Positions 35,327 to 42,618 of a stretch of 64,000 bases of DNA are shown here, one piece after another. Source of the stretch: Wenyingzhuangia gilva (GTDB lineage: Bacteria > Bacteroidota > Bacteroidia > Flavobacteriales > Flavobacteriaceae). How positions within the stretch are numbered: position 1 is the stretch's first letter; each line of letters begins with the position of its first letter. A program made the translations under genes and the position numbers. The notes beneath the pieces were generated by a model. That model was not told the origin of the DNA. It made no database searches and was given only the letters and a program-made list of their open reading frames with translations. The DNA lies in contig NZ_JAUMIT010000007.1 in assembly GCF_030519655.1 (NCBI RefSeq), positions 98,955-162,954 of the forward strand, read 5' to 3'.

Positions 35327-37204
35327 ATGGATAAACGACTTGAAGAACATATTCCCATACTAGGAAGGGTATATATAAATCTAATAAATCTTACTTCTAA
35401 AATATATGATATTTATGAGCAGGAAAATGAGATAACAAGGCAAAAAGAAACCCCTCACTTAGGTCTCGTTTCTCAAGCTTTTAAAGGAATAAGTCACTCA
35501 AGATATGATTATTTAATATTACAATGTGTAATTTCTGAATTAGTTGAAAATAATTTTAAAGGAACCACGAGTGCCCAAGGAAGCATTAAAATAAATAAAA
35601 AAGAATATTTTGGTAACGAAATAATTAAATGCTGGATTTTACTTTCAAATTTTGGACATTGTAAAAACACAATAGGTGATGAAAAATCAATCCTCCTAAA
35701 AATAATACAAAATAAATCCTTTGAAAAAAACATACTCAAATCTATCAAAGATGAACAGCTTAAAGTATGGGCAAAAGAAGTAATTACTGAATTTGATTAT
35801 GTTAACTTTCATCATATTATATCATTATGGAGAATTTATAAAGTTTTATCTAGAAAGAAATCTCTACTAAATGAAATAATTCTAGTTTATAAAATTCTTT
35901 TACTTGATAATGAACATACCAAAGACATAGCTAATTCAGGCCAAGTAGAGCAATTGAAATTAATTTATAGAAATATTCGTGATTTAAGTATAATCTCCTT
36001 AGATACTCAAAATTCTTCACTGCCAATTTCAATAGATATATTAAGTACTATTCTGTCATTCGATTTTTATGAAAATAGATATCAAGAAACTAAAACTAAC
36101 GAACTATTCAATCCTATTATCTCATTATTATGTGATAAACTTTATCTAAACCCTAAAACCCAAACCTTTCAAAGGTCTTATGAAGTTTCGGCTATAGAAA
36201 ATATGAGTAATAATTTAAATGATGTTATTTCTAAAGCGATAATTACTGGATTAAGCAACCCTAAAAAAAATAATTTAAAACATTTTTTACGAATACAACT
36301 ACATCAAGATTTTCTAGAAAAAAGTAAATTTAAAGATGCTGTGAGAAATATTCTTACTATAAAAAAAGGTGTTGAAAATGTTGAGGCTTCTATGGATTAC
36401 AATCCTTACAGTAAAATAAGAATATTAGATTTTTATATTGACACGTACAAATTTGCTAATAATTCTCTTCCTAAATTTCTATCAAACATAGGACATTTAT
36501 TAGAAAAACAATTTAAAGGTACACTTGAACATTTATTAGATCAAAAATCAAATTTATTAGTAGGTGTAAAGAACGGTGTAAAAGAATCAGAAATTGACGA
36601 AGCATCTAAGGAAAAAATATATAGATCTTTATCAAAAGAATTATCTTATGAATCCTGGGATATAATTGAATCTCAAAACATACCAACTTTCAAAGAAATA
36701 TTATGGTCTGTTTTGACCTACCATATTAAGTCTGAATATTATTTTGATATTGACCACCACATATCTAAAAAACATAAACATTTCGGTGTTCGTATAAATA
36801 ATAATGAAGAACAGATTGATTCATTAAAAGAAAATATAGACATTGCAATTGATGAAAATATAGATATTGATAGAAAGCATGAATTAAAACAACTTAAACA
36901 ATCTATTTCTAGGGAGTTTAAAGGAACTACAATAGTTTGTATCTCAAGGATTATAATTTATGATTATTCTAAGTCTCCTAATAACAGAAAGGTAACTGAT
37001 ATCGATTCATTGGTTTTAAAATTTAATGAAAATGAAATGATACTTGAATTTCATGAATCTAAAAACACGAAAAAACCATTTAATGATGCTAAAAAAGATA
37101 TTAATGAAAAGTTAATAAGAGTACTTAACCCTAATTCAAAAGGCTATAGAGTTAGAGAAGTAAAAAATTATGGAGCAAAAATAGTTATAAAACATAAAAC
37201 CTAA
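35327..37204 (+). CDS. Uncharacterised 625-aa protein with C-terminal nuclease-like motif
   Basis: No family recognised over most of the length. Residues about 1-540 are predominantly helical and low in motifs. The last 70 residues form a beta-hairpin pattern typical of PD-(D/E)xK nucleases: TDIDSLVLKF (Asp558, Asp560), a turn, then MILEFHESKN with Glu577-Ser-Lys579, followed by a helix rich in Lys (DAKKDINEKLIRVL). No Walker A, no TM and no signal peptide. Codon use is visibly more A/T-rich than in neighbouring core genes, with many ATA codons, suggesting acquisition. It could be a defence-type effector; that is inference only. No partner methylase or ATPase is adjacent. Confidence 0.6.
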   Translation: MDKRLEEHIPILGRVYINLINLTSKIYDIYEQENEITRQKETPHLGLVSQAFKGISHSRYDYLILQCVISELVENNFKGTTSAQGSIKINKKEYFGNEIIKCWILLSNFGHCKNTIGDEKSILLKIIQNKSFEKNILKSIKDEQLKVWAKEVITEFDYVNFHHIISLWRIYKVLSRKKSLLNEIILVYKILLLDNEHTKDIANSGQVEQLKLIYRNIRDLSIISLDTQNSSLPISIDILSTILSFDFYENRYQETKTNELFNPIISLLCDKLYLNPKTQTFQRSYEVSAIENMSNNLNDVISKAIITGLSNPKKNNLKHFLRIQLHQDFLEKSKFKDAVRNILTIKKGVENVEASMDYNPYSKIRILDFYIDTYKFANNSLPKFLSNIGHLLEKQFKGTLEHLLDQKSNLLVGVKNGVKESEIDEASKEKIYRSLSKELSYESWDIIESQNIPTFKEILWSVLTYHIKSEYYFDIDHHISKKHKHFGVRINNNEEQIDSLKENIDIAIDENIDIDRKHELKQLKQSISREFKGTTIVCISRIIIYDYSKSPNNRKVTDIDSLVLKFNENEMILEFHESKNTKKPFNDAKKDINEKLIRVLNPNSKGYRVREVKNYGAKIVIKHKT

Positions 37205-37297
37205 ATTGTTGTATTTACTTAAAATAGCATGTAAAAGAAACGCTTCTAGTGGTTCTCGATACTGCTGGCAACATCAATAAAAAACTAAACTAAAACC

Positions 37298-37543
37298 ATG
37301 AAAAAAATAGTTAAACTATTTTTATTCTTAACACTGTCAATAACTATTACAACTATTTCTTGTGAAGGTTCAAATGATGATTCTTATTCAAGTAGTTCAA
37401 ATGATAATTCTTACGGATCAAATAGTTCAAGTTGTTATCATAATGGTAAAAAACTCCATACAGGTGAACGAGGTGGTTGTTATTATATTAACAGTAACGG
37501 AAATAAAACTTATGTTGACAGAAGTGAATGCAATTGTAATTAA
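37298..37543 (+). CDS. Small Ser/Asn-rich lipoprotein with Cys/Gly C-terminal motif
   Basis: An 81-aa lipoprotein: signal with TTISC (Cys22), a low-complexity Ser/Asn/Asp/Tyr linker (about 25-46), then a compact module SSCYHNGKKLHTGERGGCYY / INSNGNKTYVDRSECNCN. The module 'HTG-x-RGG-x-YY-x-N-x-x-G-x-K-x-YVDRS-x-C' occurs at the C-termini of many Bacteroidota proteins as a short beta unit. Four Cys in it could pair. Function unknown. Confidence 0.75.
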   Translation: MKKIVKLFLFLTLSITITTISCEGSNDDSYSSSSNDNSYGSNSSSCYHNGKKLHTGERGGCYYINSNGNKTYVDRSECNCN

Positions 37544-37564
37544 GTAAACAATATTCAAAACATA

Positions 37565-37598
37565 AAAAAACGGTTTAAGATGTATCTTAAACCGTTTG
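37565..37598. terminator. Bidirectional intrinsic terminator
   Basis: Stem AAACGGTTTAAGA / TCTTAAACCGTTT with TGTA loop, A-run before and T-rich after. It lies between the plus-strand lipoprotein gene and minus-strand tRNA-His. Confidence 0.85.
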
Positions 37599-37622
37599 TA
37601 TTTAAAGAGTTTTCAACTCTTG

Positions 37623-37697
37623 GGTGGAAGACCGGATTCGAACCGGCGACCTCCTGAACCACAATCAGGCGTTCTAACCAACTGAACTACAACCACC
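37623..37697 (-). tRNA. tRNA-His (anticodon GTG)
   Basis: Cloverleaf on the minus strand: D-stem GTTC/GAAC, anticodon stem CCTGA/TCAGG with loop TTGTGGT (anticodon GTG), variable loop AGGTC, T-arm GCCGG-TTCGAAT-CCGGT. A G at -1 opposite discriminator C73 is the His identity feature. A full 3' CCA after the discriminator is not encoded (only CA follows). By my alignment the acceptor stem shows two U-U oppositions (5:68 and 6:67). Confidence 0.93.
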
Positions 37698-37763
37698 ATT
37701 TGCGCGCTTTCGCGTTAGCGGTTGCAAATATAATAGGTTTCTTAGTTTCTACAAAGAAAAAAA

Positions 37764-38486
37764 TTAAAAAATATCAGATAATTTTTTAACTGTAACGTAA
37801 CGTTCTGTGGTAAAGCCTTCTGCATATTCCACTCCTGTTAATCTTCCTAAATCTCTAGATCTGTACAACACACTATCTATAAAATTCTTGCTGGTAATAG
37901 GTGATTCTGGCTCATTACTATTAGGATCGTAGAATTGAGATTTAAAGGCTTTGATAGCATTTTCCTTTACATCTATATAATCAGACACATCTACCACAAA
38001 ATCTGGCTCTATATTCTTCCATTGTATGTAATGAAAAACACTCTTAGGTCTCCAAGCTTCTTGTTCCCCATACCCAACATCTGTTTTAATAGCTCTTAAT
38101 CCTGACAAAAAACAAGCATCAGAAGCCAATTTACTTGCTTTGGCATGATCTGGGTGCCTATCATCAATCGCATTACACAACACAATATCTGGTTGGTATT
38201 TGCGAATAATTTCTACTATTTTTAATTGATATTCTTTAATGTTTTCTAAAAAACCATCAGGCAAGCCTAAATTTTCTCTTACCATCACTCCTAAAATTCC
38301 AGCAGCAGCTTCGGCTTCCATGGCTCTAATTTTAGGTGTTCCTCTGGTTCCCAATTCTCCTTGGGTTAAATCTAAAATTCCAACTAATTTTCCTTCTGCA
38401 ACTTCTTTGGCAATGGTTGCTCCACAGCCTAATTCCACATCATCTGGATGTGCTCCTATGGCTAGTATGTCTAATTTAAAACTCAT
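37764..38486 (-). CDS. bshB1: Bacillithiol biosynthesis deacetylase BshB1
   Basis: Zn-dependent deacetylase that removes acetate from GlcNAc-malate in the synthesis of bacillithiol, the low-molecular-weight thiol of Firmicutes and many Bacteroidota. About 240 aa from the ATG at 38486; an upstream TTG-initiated extension overlaps the previous gene. LmbE-type zinc motifs are AIGAHPDDVELGCG and DDRHPDHAKASKLA. Specific BshB1 signatures are DLTQGELGTRG and LGLPDG. The gene lies 2 bp after the peroxidase-like gene, linking thiol synthesis and peroxide reduction. Confidence 0.95.
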   Translation of the reverse strand: MSFKLDILAIGAHPDDVELGCGATIAKEVAEGKLVGILDLTQGELGTRGTPKIRAMEAEAAAGILGVMVRENLGLPDGFLENIKEYQLKIVEIIRKYQPDIVLCNAIDDRHPDHAKASKLASDACFLSGLRAIKTDVGYGEQEAWRPKSVFHYIQWKNIEPDFVVDVSDYIDVKENAIKAFKSQFYDPNSNEPESPITSKNFIDSVLYRSRDLGRLTGVEYAEGFTTERYVTVKKLSDIF

Positions 38487-38488
38487 GC

Positions 38489-39055
38489 TTATTTTGTTAT
38501 CCAAGCAATTACACTTGGGTCATTAGGTTTGGTTTTTGGACTAATAATCATTTCTAATGTTCCATCTCTACCGATTAAGTATTTTTGGAAATTCCATGTT
38601 ACTTTTGAGTCTTTATATCCGTTAAATTGTTTCTTGGTTAAAAACTGATATATATCTGCTTGATCTTTTCCTTTTACATCAATTTTTTCCATCATAGGAA
38701 AAGTAACGCCATAGTTTAATTTACAAAATGCTGCAATTTCCTCATTATCTCCTGGCTCTTGATGTAAAAAATTATTAGCAGGAAATCCTATAATAATAAA
38801 ATTTTGATCGTCTTTATACTTTTTATAAATCTCCTCCAACTGTTCATATTGTGGTGTCAATCCACATTTTGAGGCGGTGTTCACAATCATGATTTTTTTT
38901 CCTTTTAAAGTAGAAAAATCAAAATCGTTCCCTTGAATGTCTTTCACTACAAAATCGTATATAGATTTTTTAGTATTGGGAACAAGTGTAGTTTGTCTTT
39001 TAAACGCATAAATTCCTACTAATAAAACAGGAATCACAATCATTAAAATTTTCAT
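38489..39055 (-). CDS. Membrane-anchored glutathione-peroxidase-like thiol peroxidase
   Basis: Peroxidase of the GPx fold (188 aa from the ATG at 39055) with an uncleaved-looking N-terminal TM anchor (MKILMIVIPVLLVGIYAF), which places it in the membrane facing outside. The peroxidatic Cys64 lies in NTASKCGLTPQY, the second Cys111 in IAAFCKLNYGVTFPM, and the Trp in VTWNFQKYL. In the usual FPCNQF motif this protein has FPANNF, so the Cys and the catalytic-tetrad Gln are replaced by Ala and Asn. Likely a thioredoxin- or thiol-dependent peroxidase. It starts divergently from the DUF2520 gene. Confidence 0.9.
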   Translation of the reverse strand: MKILMIVIPVLLVGIYAFKRQTTLVPNTKKSIYDFVVKDIQGNDFDFSTLKGKKIMIVNTASKCGLTPQYEQLEEIYKKYKDDQNFIIIGFPANNFLHQEPGDNEEIAAFCKLNYGVTFPMMEKIDVKGKDQADIYQFLTKKQFNGYKDSKVTWNFQKYLIGRDGTLEMIISPKTKPNDPSVIAWITK

Positions 39056-39145
39056 AAGTGGTCTATATTTTCTATCTCTCAAAGATACACTTCCCCTTGG
39101 TCGAAATCAAATCTAATTTATTTCATCAAAGTATAAAAATGTTCT

Positions 39146-39153
39146 TATTTTTG
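39146..39153 (+). promoter_or_regulatory. -7 box of the DUF2520 operon (TATTTTTG)
   Basis: Exact TAnnTTTG match ending 6 bases before the ATG at 39160, so the mRNA should be leaderless or nearly so. It argues against the longer frame that starts at 39058. Confidence 0.45.
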
Positions 39154-39159
39154 AACCCT

Positions 39160-39912
39160 ATGATAAACATAAGTATACTTGGTACCGGTAAAGTTGGAAC
39201 TCATTTAATAAAGGCTTGTATCAACAACCCTATGATTCAATTGGTTCAAGTTTACAATCGTTCTGAACAAGGATTAACGCTTTACAAAGGCCTTACTCCT
39301 ATCACCACAGATGTAATCACTTTGAAAAAAGCCGATTTGTATATTGTGGCTTTGCCTGATGATGTCATCAAAATAATTGATTTGTCTCACTTACAAGGAT
39401 TGATTGTTCATACATCTGGAACCAAGTCGTTTACTATTTTGCAAGCCAAAAGACGTGGTGTGTTTTATCCTGCTCAGAGTTTTACCAAAGAGAAAAACAT
39501 CAATTTTAAAGCAGTTCCAGTTTGTATAGAAACAGAGTTTGAGGTAGATTTTAACCTCTTACAAAATTTTGCGAGCATGATTGCTCAGCATGTTTACGAA
39601 CTTTCTGAAGAAAAACGACAGAAACTACACCTAGCTGCTGTGTTTGCTAATAATTTTAGTAATAGAGTTATGGGCATTGCTTATGATATTTGTAAAGAAC
39701 ATCAAATTGATTTTCAGATTTTACAACCTTTATTGCAAGAAACATTTTTAAAAACACAAATACTTCCTCCTAAAGTAGCTCAAACAGGTCCTGCTGTTAG
39801 AAATGATGTACAAACCATAGAAAAACATTTGAATCAATTAGAAGGAACTGACAAAGAAGTGTATCAAATATTAACCAAATCAATACAAGAAAAACATGGC
39901 ATTAAGTTATAA
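39160..39912 (+). CDS. Rossmann-like and DUF2520 domain protein
   Basis: Predicted NAD(P)-dependent oxidoreductase-like protein, about 250 aa from the ATG at 39160. The N-terminal Rossmann domain has ISILGTGKVGTHLIKAC and VALPDDVI; the C-terminal helical DUF2520 domain has LAAVFANNFSNRVMGIAYD and GPAVRNDVQTIEKHL. The substrate is unknown; annotation pipelines sometimes call it an F420-type NADP oxidoreductase, which the sequence does not establish. It overlaps the KdsC-like gene by 17 bp. Confidence 0.88.
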   Translation: MINISILGTGKVGTHLIKACINNPMIQLVQVYNRSEQGLTLYKGLTPITTDVITLKKADLYIVALPDDVIKIIDLSHLQGLIVHTSGTKSFTILQAKRRGVFYPAQSFTKEKNINFKAVPVCIETEFEVDFNLLQNFASMIAQHVYELSEEKRQKLHLAAVFANNFSNRVMGIAYDICKEHQIDFQILQPLLQETFLKTQILPPKVAQTGPAVRNDVQTIEKHLNQLEGTDKEVYQILTKSIQEKHGIKL

Positions 39913-40423
39913 AGAGTTACTAAATGATGTGAAAGCATTTATTTTTGATGTAGATGGCGTTTTAACCAACGGAATGGTTACTATTTTTCCTAATGGAGAA
40001 TTGGTAAGAAATATGAATATTAAAGACGGATACGCTTTAAAATCTGCTGTAGATGCGGGTTATACTGTCTGTATTATTTCTGGTGGAAGTAATGAAGGCG
40101 TTAGAACCAGATTAGAAGGTTTAGGAATTACTGATATTTATTTAGGGGTGCATAATAAAATTGAAAAGTATCATGAAATTTTAGAAAAATATCAATTAGA
40201 TGCTAAAGAAATCGTTTATATGGGCGATGATGTTCCTGACTATCCAGTGATGGAATTGGTTGGAATGCCTTGTGCTCCGCAAGATGCGGCTCCAGAAATT
40301 AAAGCCGTTTCTAAATATGTTTCTCCTAAAAATGGCGGGGAAGGTTGTGTGCGTGATATTGTAGAACAAGTAATGCGTGTACAAGGAAAATGGAACGGGA
40401 AATTCTACGCAAAGTTTGATTAG
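39896..40423 (+). CDS. KdsC-like HAD phosphatase
   Basis: A 175-aa HAD hydrolase of the C0 (capless) KdsC class, which dephosphorylates KDO-8-phosphate in lipid A core synthesis. Motif I FDVDGVLTNG (nucleophile Asp19 area), motif II IISGGSNEG, Lys in HNKIEKY, motif III YMGDDVPDYPVM. It overlaps the DUF2520 gene by 17 bp and is immediately followed by the next start (TAG-ATG). kdsB lies elsewhere in the window (51.5 kb), which supports a KDO-pathway role. Confidence 0.85.
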   Translation: MALSYKELLNDVKAFIFDVDGVLTNGMVTIFPNGELVRNMNIKDGYALKSAVDAGYTVCIISGGSNEGVRTRLEGLGITDIYLGVHNKIEKYHEILEKYQLDAKEIVYMGDDVPDYPVMELVGMPCAPQDAAPEIKAVSKYVSPKNGGEGCVRDIVEQVMRVQGKWNGKFYAKFD

Positions 40424-40774
40424 ATGATTGTTTCTATAGGCCAATTCAAAATAAAAAAACTCACCTTATTACCAGAGTTTTTAAAACTGTCTAAACAAAT
40501 TTACAATCAGGCACAAAAAAGTAAAGGAAACCTAAAATCTCAACTACATAACGAAGGAATCAAAACTTTTTATTCCTTTACACATTGGGAAAGCATGGAA
40601 GACATGTTGACCTTTGTTCATGCTGATTTTCATGGAAAAGCTTTACAAGAAACCCAACGTTTGTGTAAAGAAGTTTCTTTTTTACACTATGAAACTGATG
40701 ATTTGGTAGATTTAAAAACGGCGATTAAAGAATTAAAATCTAGTGATGAAACTAGGGTAGTTAAATACAACTAG
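40424..40774 (+). CDS. Hypothetical protein (116 aa), dimeric alpha/beta-barrel-like
   Basis: Starts on the base after the previous stop, hence translationally coupled. The pattern IVSIGQFKIKKLTLLPEFLKL ... FYSFTHWESMEDMLTFVHADFH-G-KAL resembles DUF3291/antibiotic-monooxygenase-like ferredoxin folds (a 'T-x-W-x-S-x-x-x-x' strand then a helix). No catalytic residues can be assigned. Third and last gene of the DUF2520 operon. Confidence 0.7.
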   Translation: MIVSIGQFKIKKLTLLPEFLKLSKQIYNQAQKSKGNLKSQLHNEGIKTFYSFTHWESMEDMLTFVHADFHGKALQETQRLCKEVSFLHYETDDLVDLKTAIKELKSSDETRVVKYN

Positions 40775-40787
40775 TATTTGGTTAAAT

Positions 40788-40822
40788 AAAAAGAGGTTGA
40801 CTAAATAGTCAACCTCTTTTTA
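40788..40822. terminator. Bidirectional intrinsic terminator
   Basis: Perfect 14-15 bp stem (AAAAAGAGGTTGACT and complement) with AAAT loop and T-run, between the plus-strand operon and minus-strand DoxX gene. Confidence 0.92.
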
Positions 40823-40838
40823 TATTGTATAAATGAAA

Positions 40839-41237
40839 TTAATCCCAAATATTAGAAGAAGAAACACCAAACTTTCCTCCTCCTGTGAAAAATAAGGCAA
40901 CAGATCCTAATAGATATAAACCAATTAATTCTATGGCCCATCCTCCATAATCATTTAGCGAAAATATTTCTTGAGAATGTGCTAAGAAAATAATAAAGAT
41001 AGCTCCAAAAGCATATACTAAAGAAACCAAACGAGTTCTATATCCTATCAACACTAAAAACGGAGCTACAATTTCTGTAATATAAACTCCATAGGCCATG
41101 AATGATGGAAATCCTTTTTCAGTTAACATTCCTTCTATATAAGAGATTCCTTTTAGTTTAGCAATTCCGTGCAATAACATTAAGCCTCCAATGGCAATTC
41201 TTAAGACTAATAAGCCTAAATCCGCATTTTTTTTCAT
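40839..41237 (-). CDS. DoxX family membrane protein
   Basis: A 132-aa integral membrane protein with four TM helices and the DoxX pattern LGLLVLRIAIGGLMLLHGIA-K and GFPSFMAYGVYITEIVAPFLVLIG-RTR. Members have been tied to quinone oxidation or thiol/oxidative stress complexes; the role here is not shown by context. It is followed upstream by the AI-2E permease gene (72-bp gap). Confidence 0.88.
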   Translation of the reverse strand: MKKNADLGLLVLRIAIGGLMLLHGIAKLKGISYIEGMLTEKGFPSFMAYGVYITEIVAPFLVLIGYRTRLVSLVYAFGAIFIIFLAHSQEIFSLNDYGGWAIELIGLYLLGSVALFFTGGGKFGVSSSNIWD

Positions 41238-41308
41238 GAGTTTTTTTTTAAAATAATTAATTTATAAATATCTAATTTCTATCCTGAGTAGTTTACAAAA
41301 GATAAATT

Positions 41309-42346
41309 TTATTTAGGACGATCTCCAGCCATTAAACTAGATATGACATGATATTTTGGAAATTGATCTAAAATAATTTTAATGATTACCGTTATAGGAA
41401 TTGATAAAATCAACCCTGGAATTCCCCAAATAAATCCCCAAAGCATTAACATCACTAAAATAGTAATCACATTTATAGAAAAGGTTTTCCCCATAAAAAT
41501 AGGTTCTAAAATACTTCCAAAAAGAACTTGAACTCCTGTAATGGTTAATACAAAAAACAACAAAGTACTCATCACTTCTATTTCTACCAAGGCAAATAAG
41601 GATAGTAAAACAATAGATACTACAGATCCAATCATTTGAATAAAGTTGAGTAAAAACGCTAACAATCCCCAAAATATAGGAAAACTAACATCAAAGAAAA
41701 CACAAGCCAAACTAAAACCAATTCCTGTTAACAAACTAATTACAAACTTTACCTTTACAAAAGTAATGATGTCTTTTTCAATTTTTCTAAATGTTTTAAC
41801 CGAGGCGTATTTGTATTTAAACACGGTATTATTCAGTAGCTTTTCTGTATCGATAGAACCTGCTAGTAGTAAAATGGCAAAAAATAAGGTCATCAAAGTC
41901 ATCGAAACAATATTTCCTATAAAATCTAACGAAGGCACTATTTTCCCAACAAAATTTCCTCCATTTAAATAATGATTCATCAAAGAATCTCCTTCTACCC
42001 TAACCACCCCAAAATATTGTTCAACCATCACAATTAAATCTACAATCTTAGTTTCGGCTTTCTGAAAAAAAGTACTGTTGGCTTCTAAAATTTCATTGCT
42101 TGATAATTTTATCAAAACAGCACTTATCTTACCAACACCAATAATGACAAGGATTACCGCAAAAATCCCAACAAACTTAGGAGCTTTTTTTCTGCTAAAC
42201 CATCTCATCAACGGTAAAAACAGTAAAGCAATAAACATGGCTAAAACAAGGGGAATAAAGATAAACGATAAGGTTTTTAAAAGAAAAAATATAAATGGTA
42301 TTACTATAATTAGCAACAGCATATTGGTGGTTCTGGTATCTTTCAT
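41309..42346 (-). CDS. AI-2E family transporter (PerM/YdiK type), paralogue A
   Basis: A 345-aa permease with about eight TM helices and the family's amphipathic central region; LFFVLTITGVQVLFGSILEP, the segment around MGKTFSINVITILVMLMLWG and IPGLILSIPITVIIKIIL are typical C-terminal family motifs. Despite the family name most members are uncharacterised, and some are Na/H antiporters. A second paralogue is transcribed divergently 272 bp away. Confidence 0.88.
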   Translation of the reverse strand: MKDTRTTNMLLLIIVIPFIFFLLKTLSFIFIPLVLAMFIALLFLPLMRWFSRKKAPKFVGIFAVILVIIGVGKISAVLIKLSSNEILEANSTFFQKAETKIVDLIVMVEQYFGVVRVEGDSLMNHYLNGGNFVGKIVPSLDFIGNIVSMTLMTLFFAILLLAGSIDTEKLLNNTVFKYKYASVKTFRKIEKDIITFVKVKFVISLLTGIGFSLACVFFDVSFPIFWGLLAFLLNFIQMIGSVVSIVLLSLFALVEIEVMSTLLFFVLTITGVQVLFGSILEPIFMGKTFSINVITILVMLMLWGFIWGIPGLILSIPITVIIKIILDQFPKYHVISSLMAGDRPK

Positions 42347-42524
42347 TTTTAGGTATTATGACTTATTATTTGTTTAATAAAATCATTGCTAAAAATAAGG
42401 AAATGAATTATCATTTAATGTAATAAAGACAAGGATTTAAATATTTTAATCTATTAAAAAATTCTTAATTTAAATCTTGTATCAATCCTTGTTTTTATTT
42501 GATATCTTTATGAAAAACATGACC

Positions 42525-42569
42525 AAACCTAGAATTAAAAACGAAACAGTTGATATAAAATCTAGGTTT
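42525..42569. promoter_or_regulatory. Inverted repeat between the divergent AI-2E genes
   Basis: Perfect 9-bp arms AAACCTAGA (42525-42533) and TCTAGGTTT (42561-42569) with a 27-base spacer, 50-90 bp ahead of paralogue B. It could be an operator or an mRNA 5' hairpin. A 26-codon frame begins at 42510 with a weak promoter-like TATCTTTA next to it, but nothing else supports a peptide. Confidence 0.3.
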
Positions 42570-42618
42570 AACATAACCAAAAAGAACTAATTAAAGTCTT
42601 AAATAAACAATTAAAATT

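Noticed and set aside
37362..37547. 61-codon alternative frame over the small lipoprotein gene
   Set aside because: Lacks a signal and is hydrophobic and repetitive only because it reads the Ser/Asn-coding repeat in another frame.
39058..39159. N-terminal extension of the DUF2520 gene
   Set aside because: Overlaps the -7 box TATTTTTG and the divergent peroxidase start; the Rossmann motif begins right after the ATG at 39160.
41379..41672. 97-codon same-strand frame in the AI-2E gene
   Set aside because: Out-of-frame reading of an intact permease gene; composition (Tyr/Cys/Ser) is not protein-like for a membrane family.
42510..42590. 26-codon frame upstream of AI-2E paralogue B
   Set aside because: Has a weak promoter-like TATCTTTA at its ATG, but no other coding evidence; it overlaps an inverted repeat that explains the sequence equally well.
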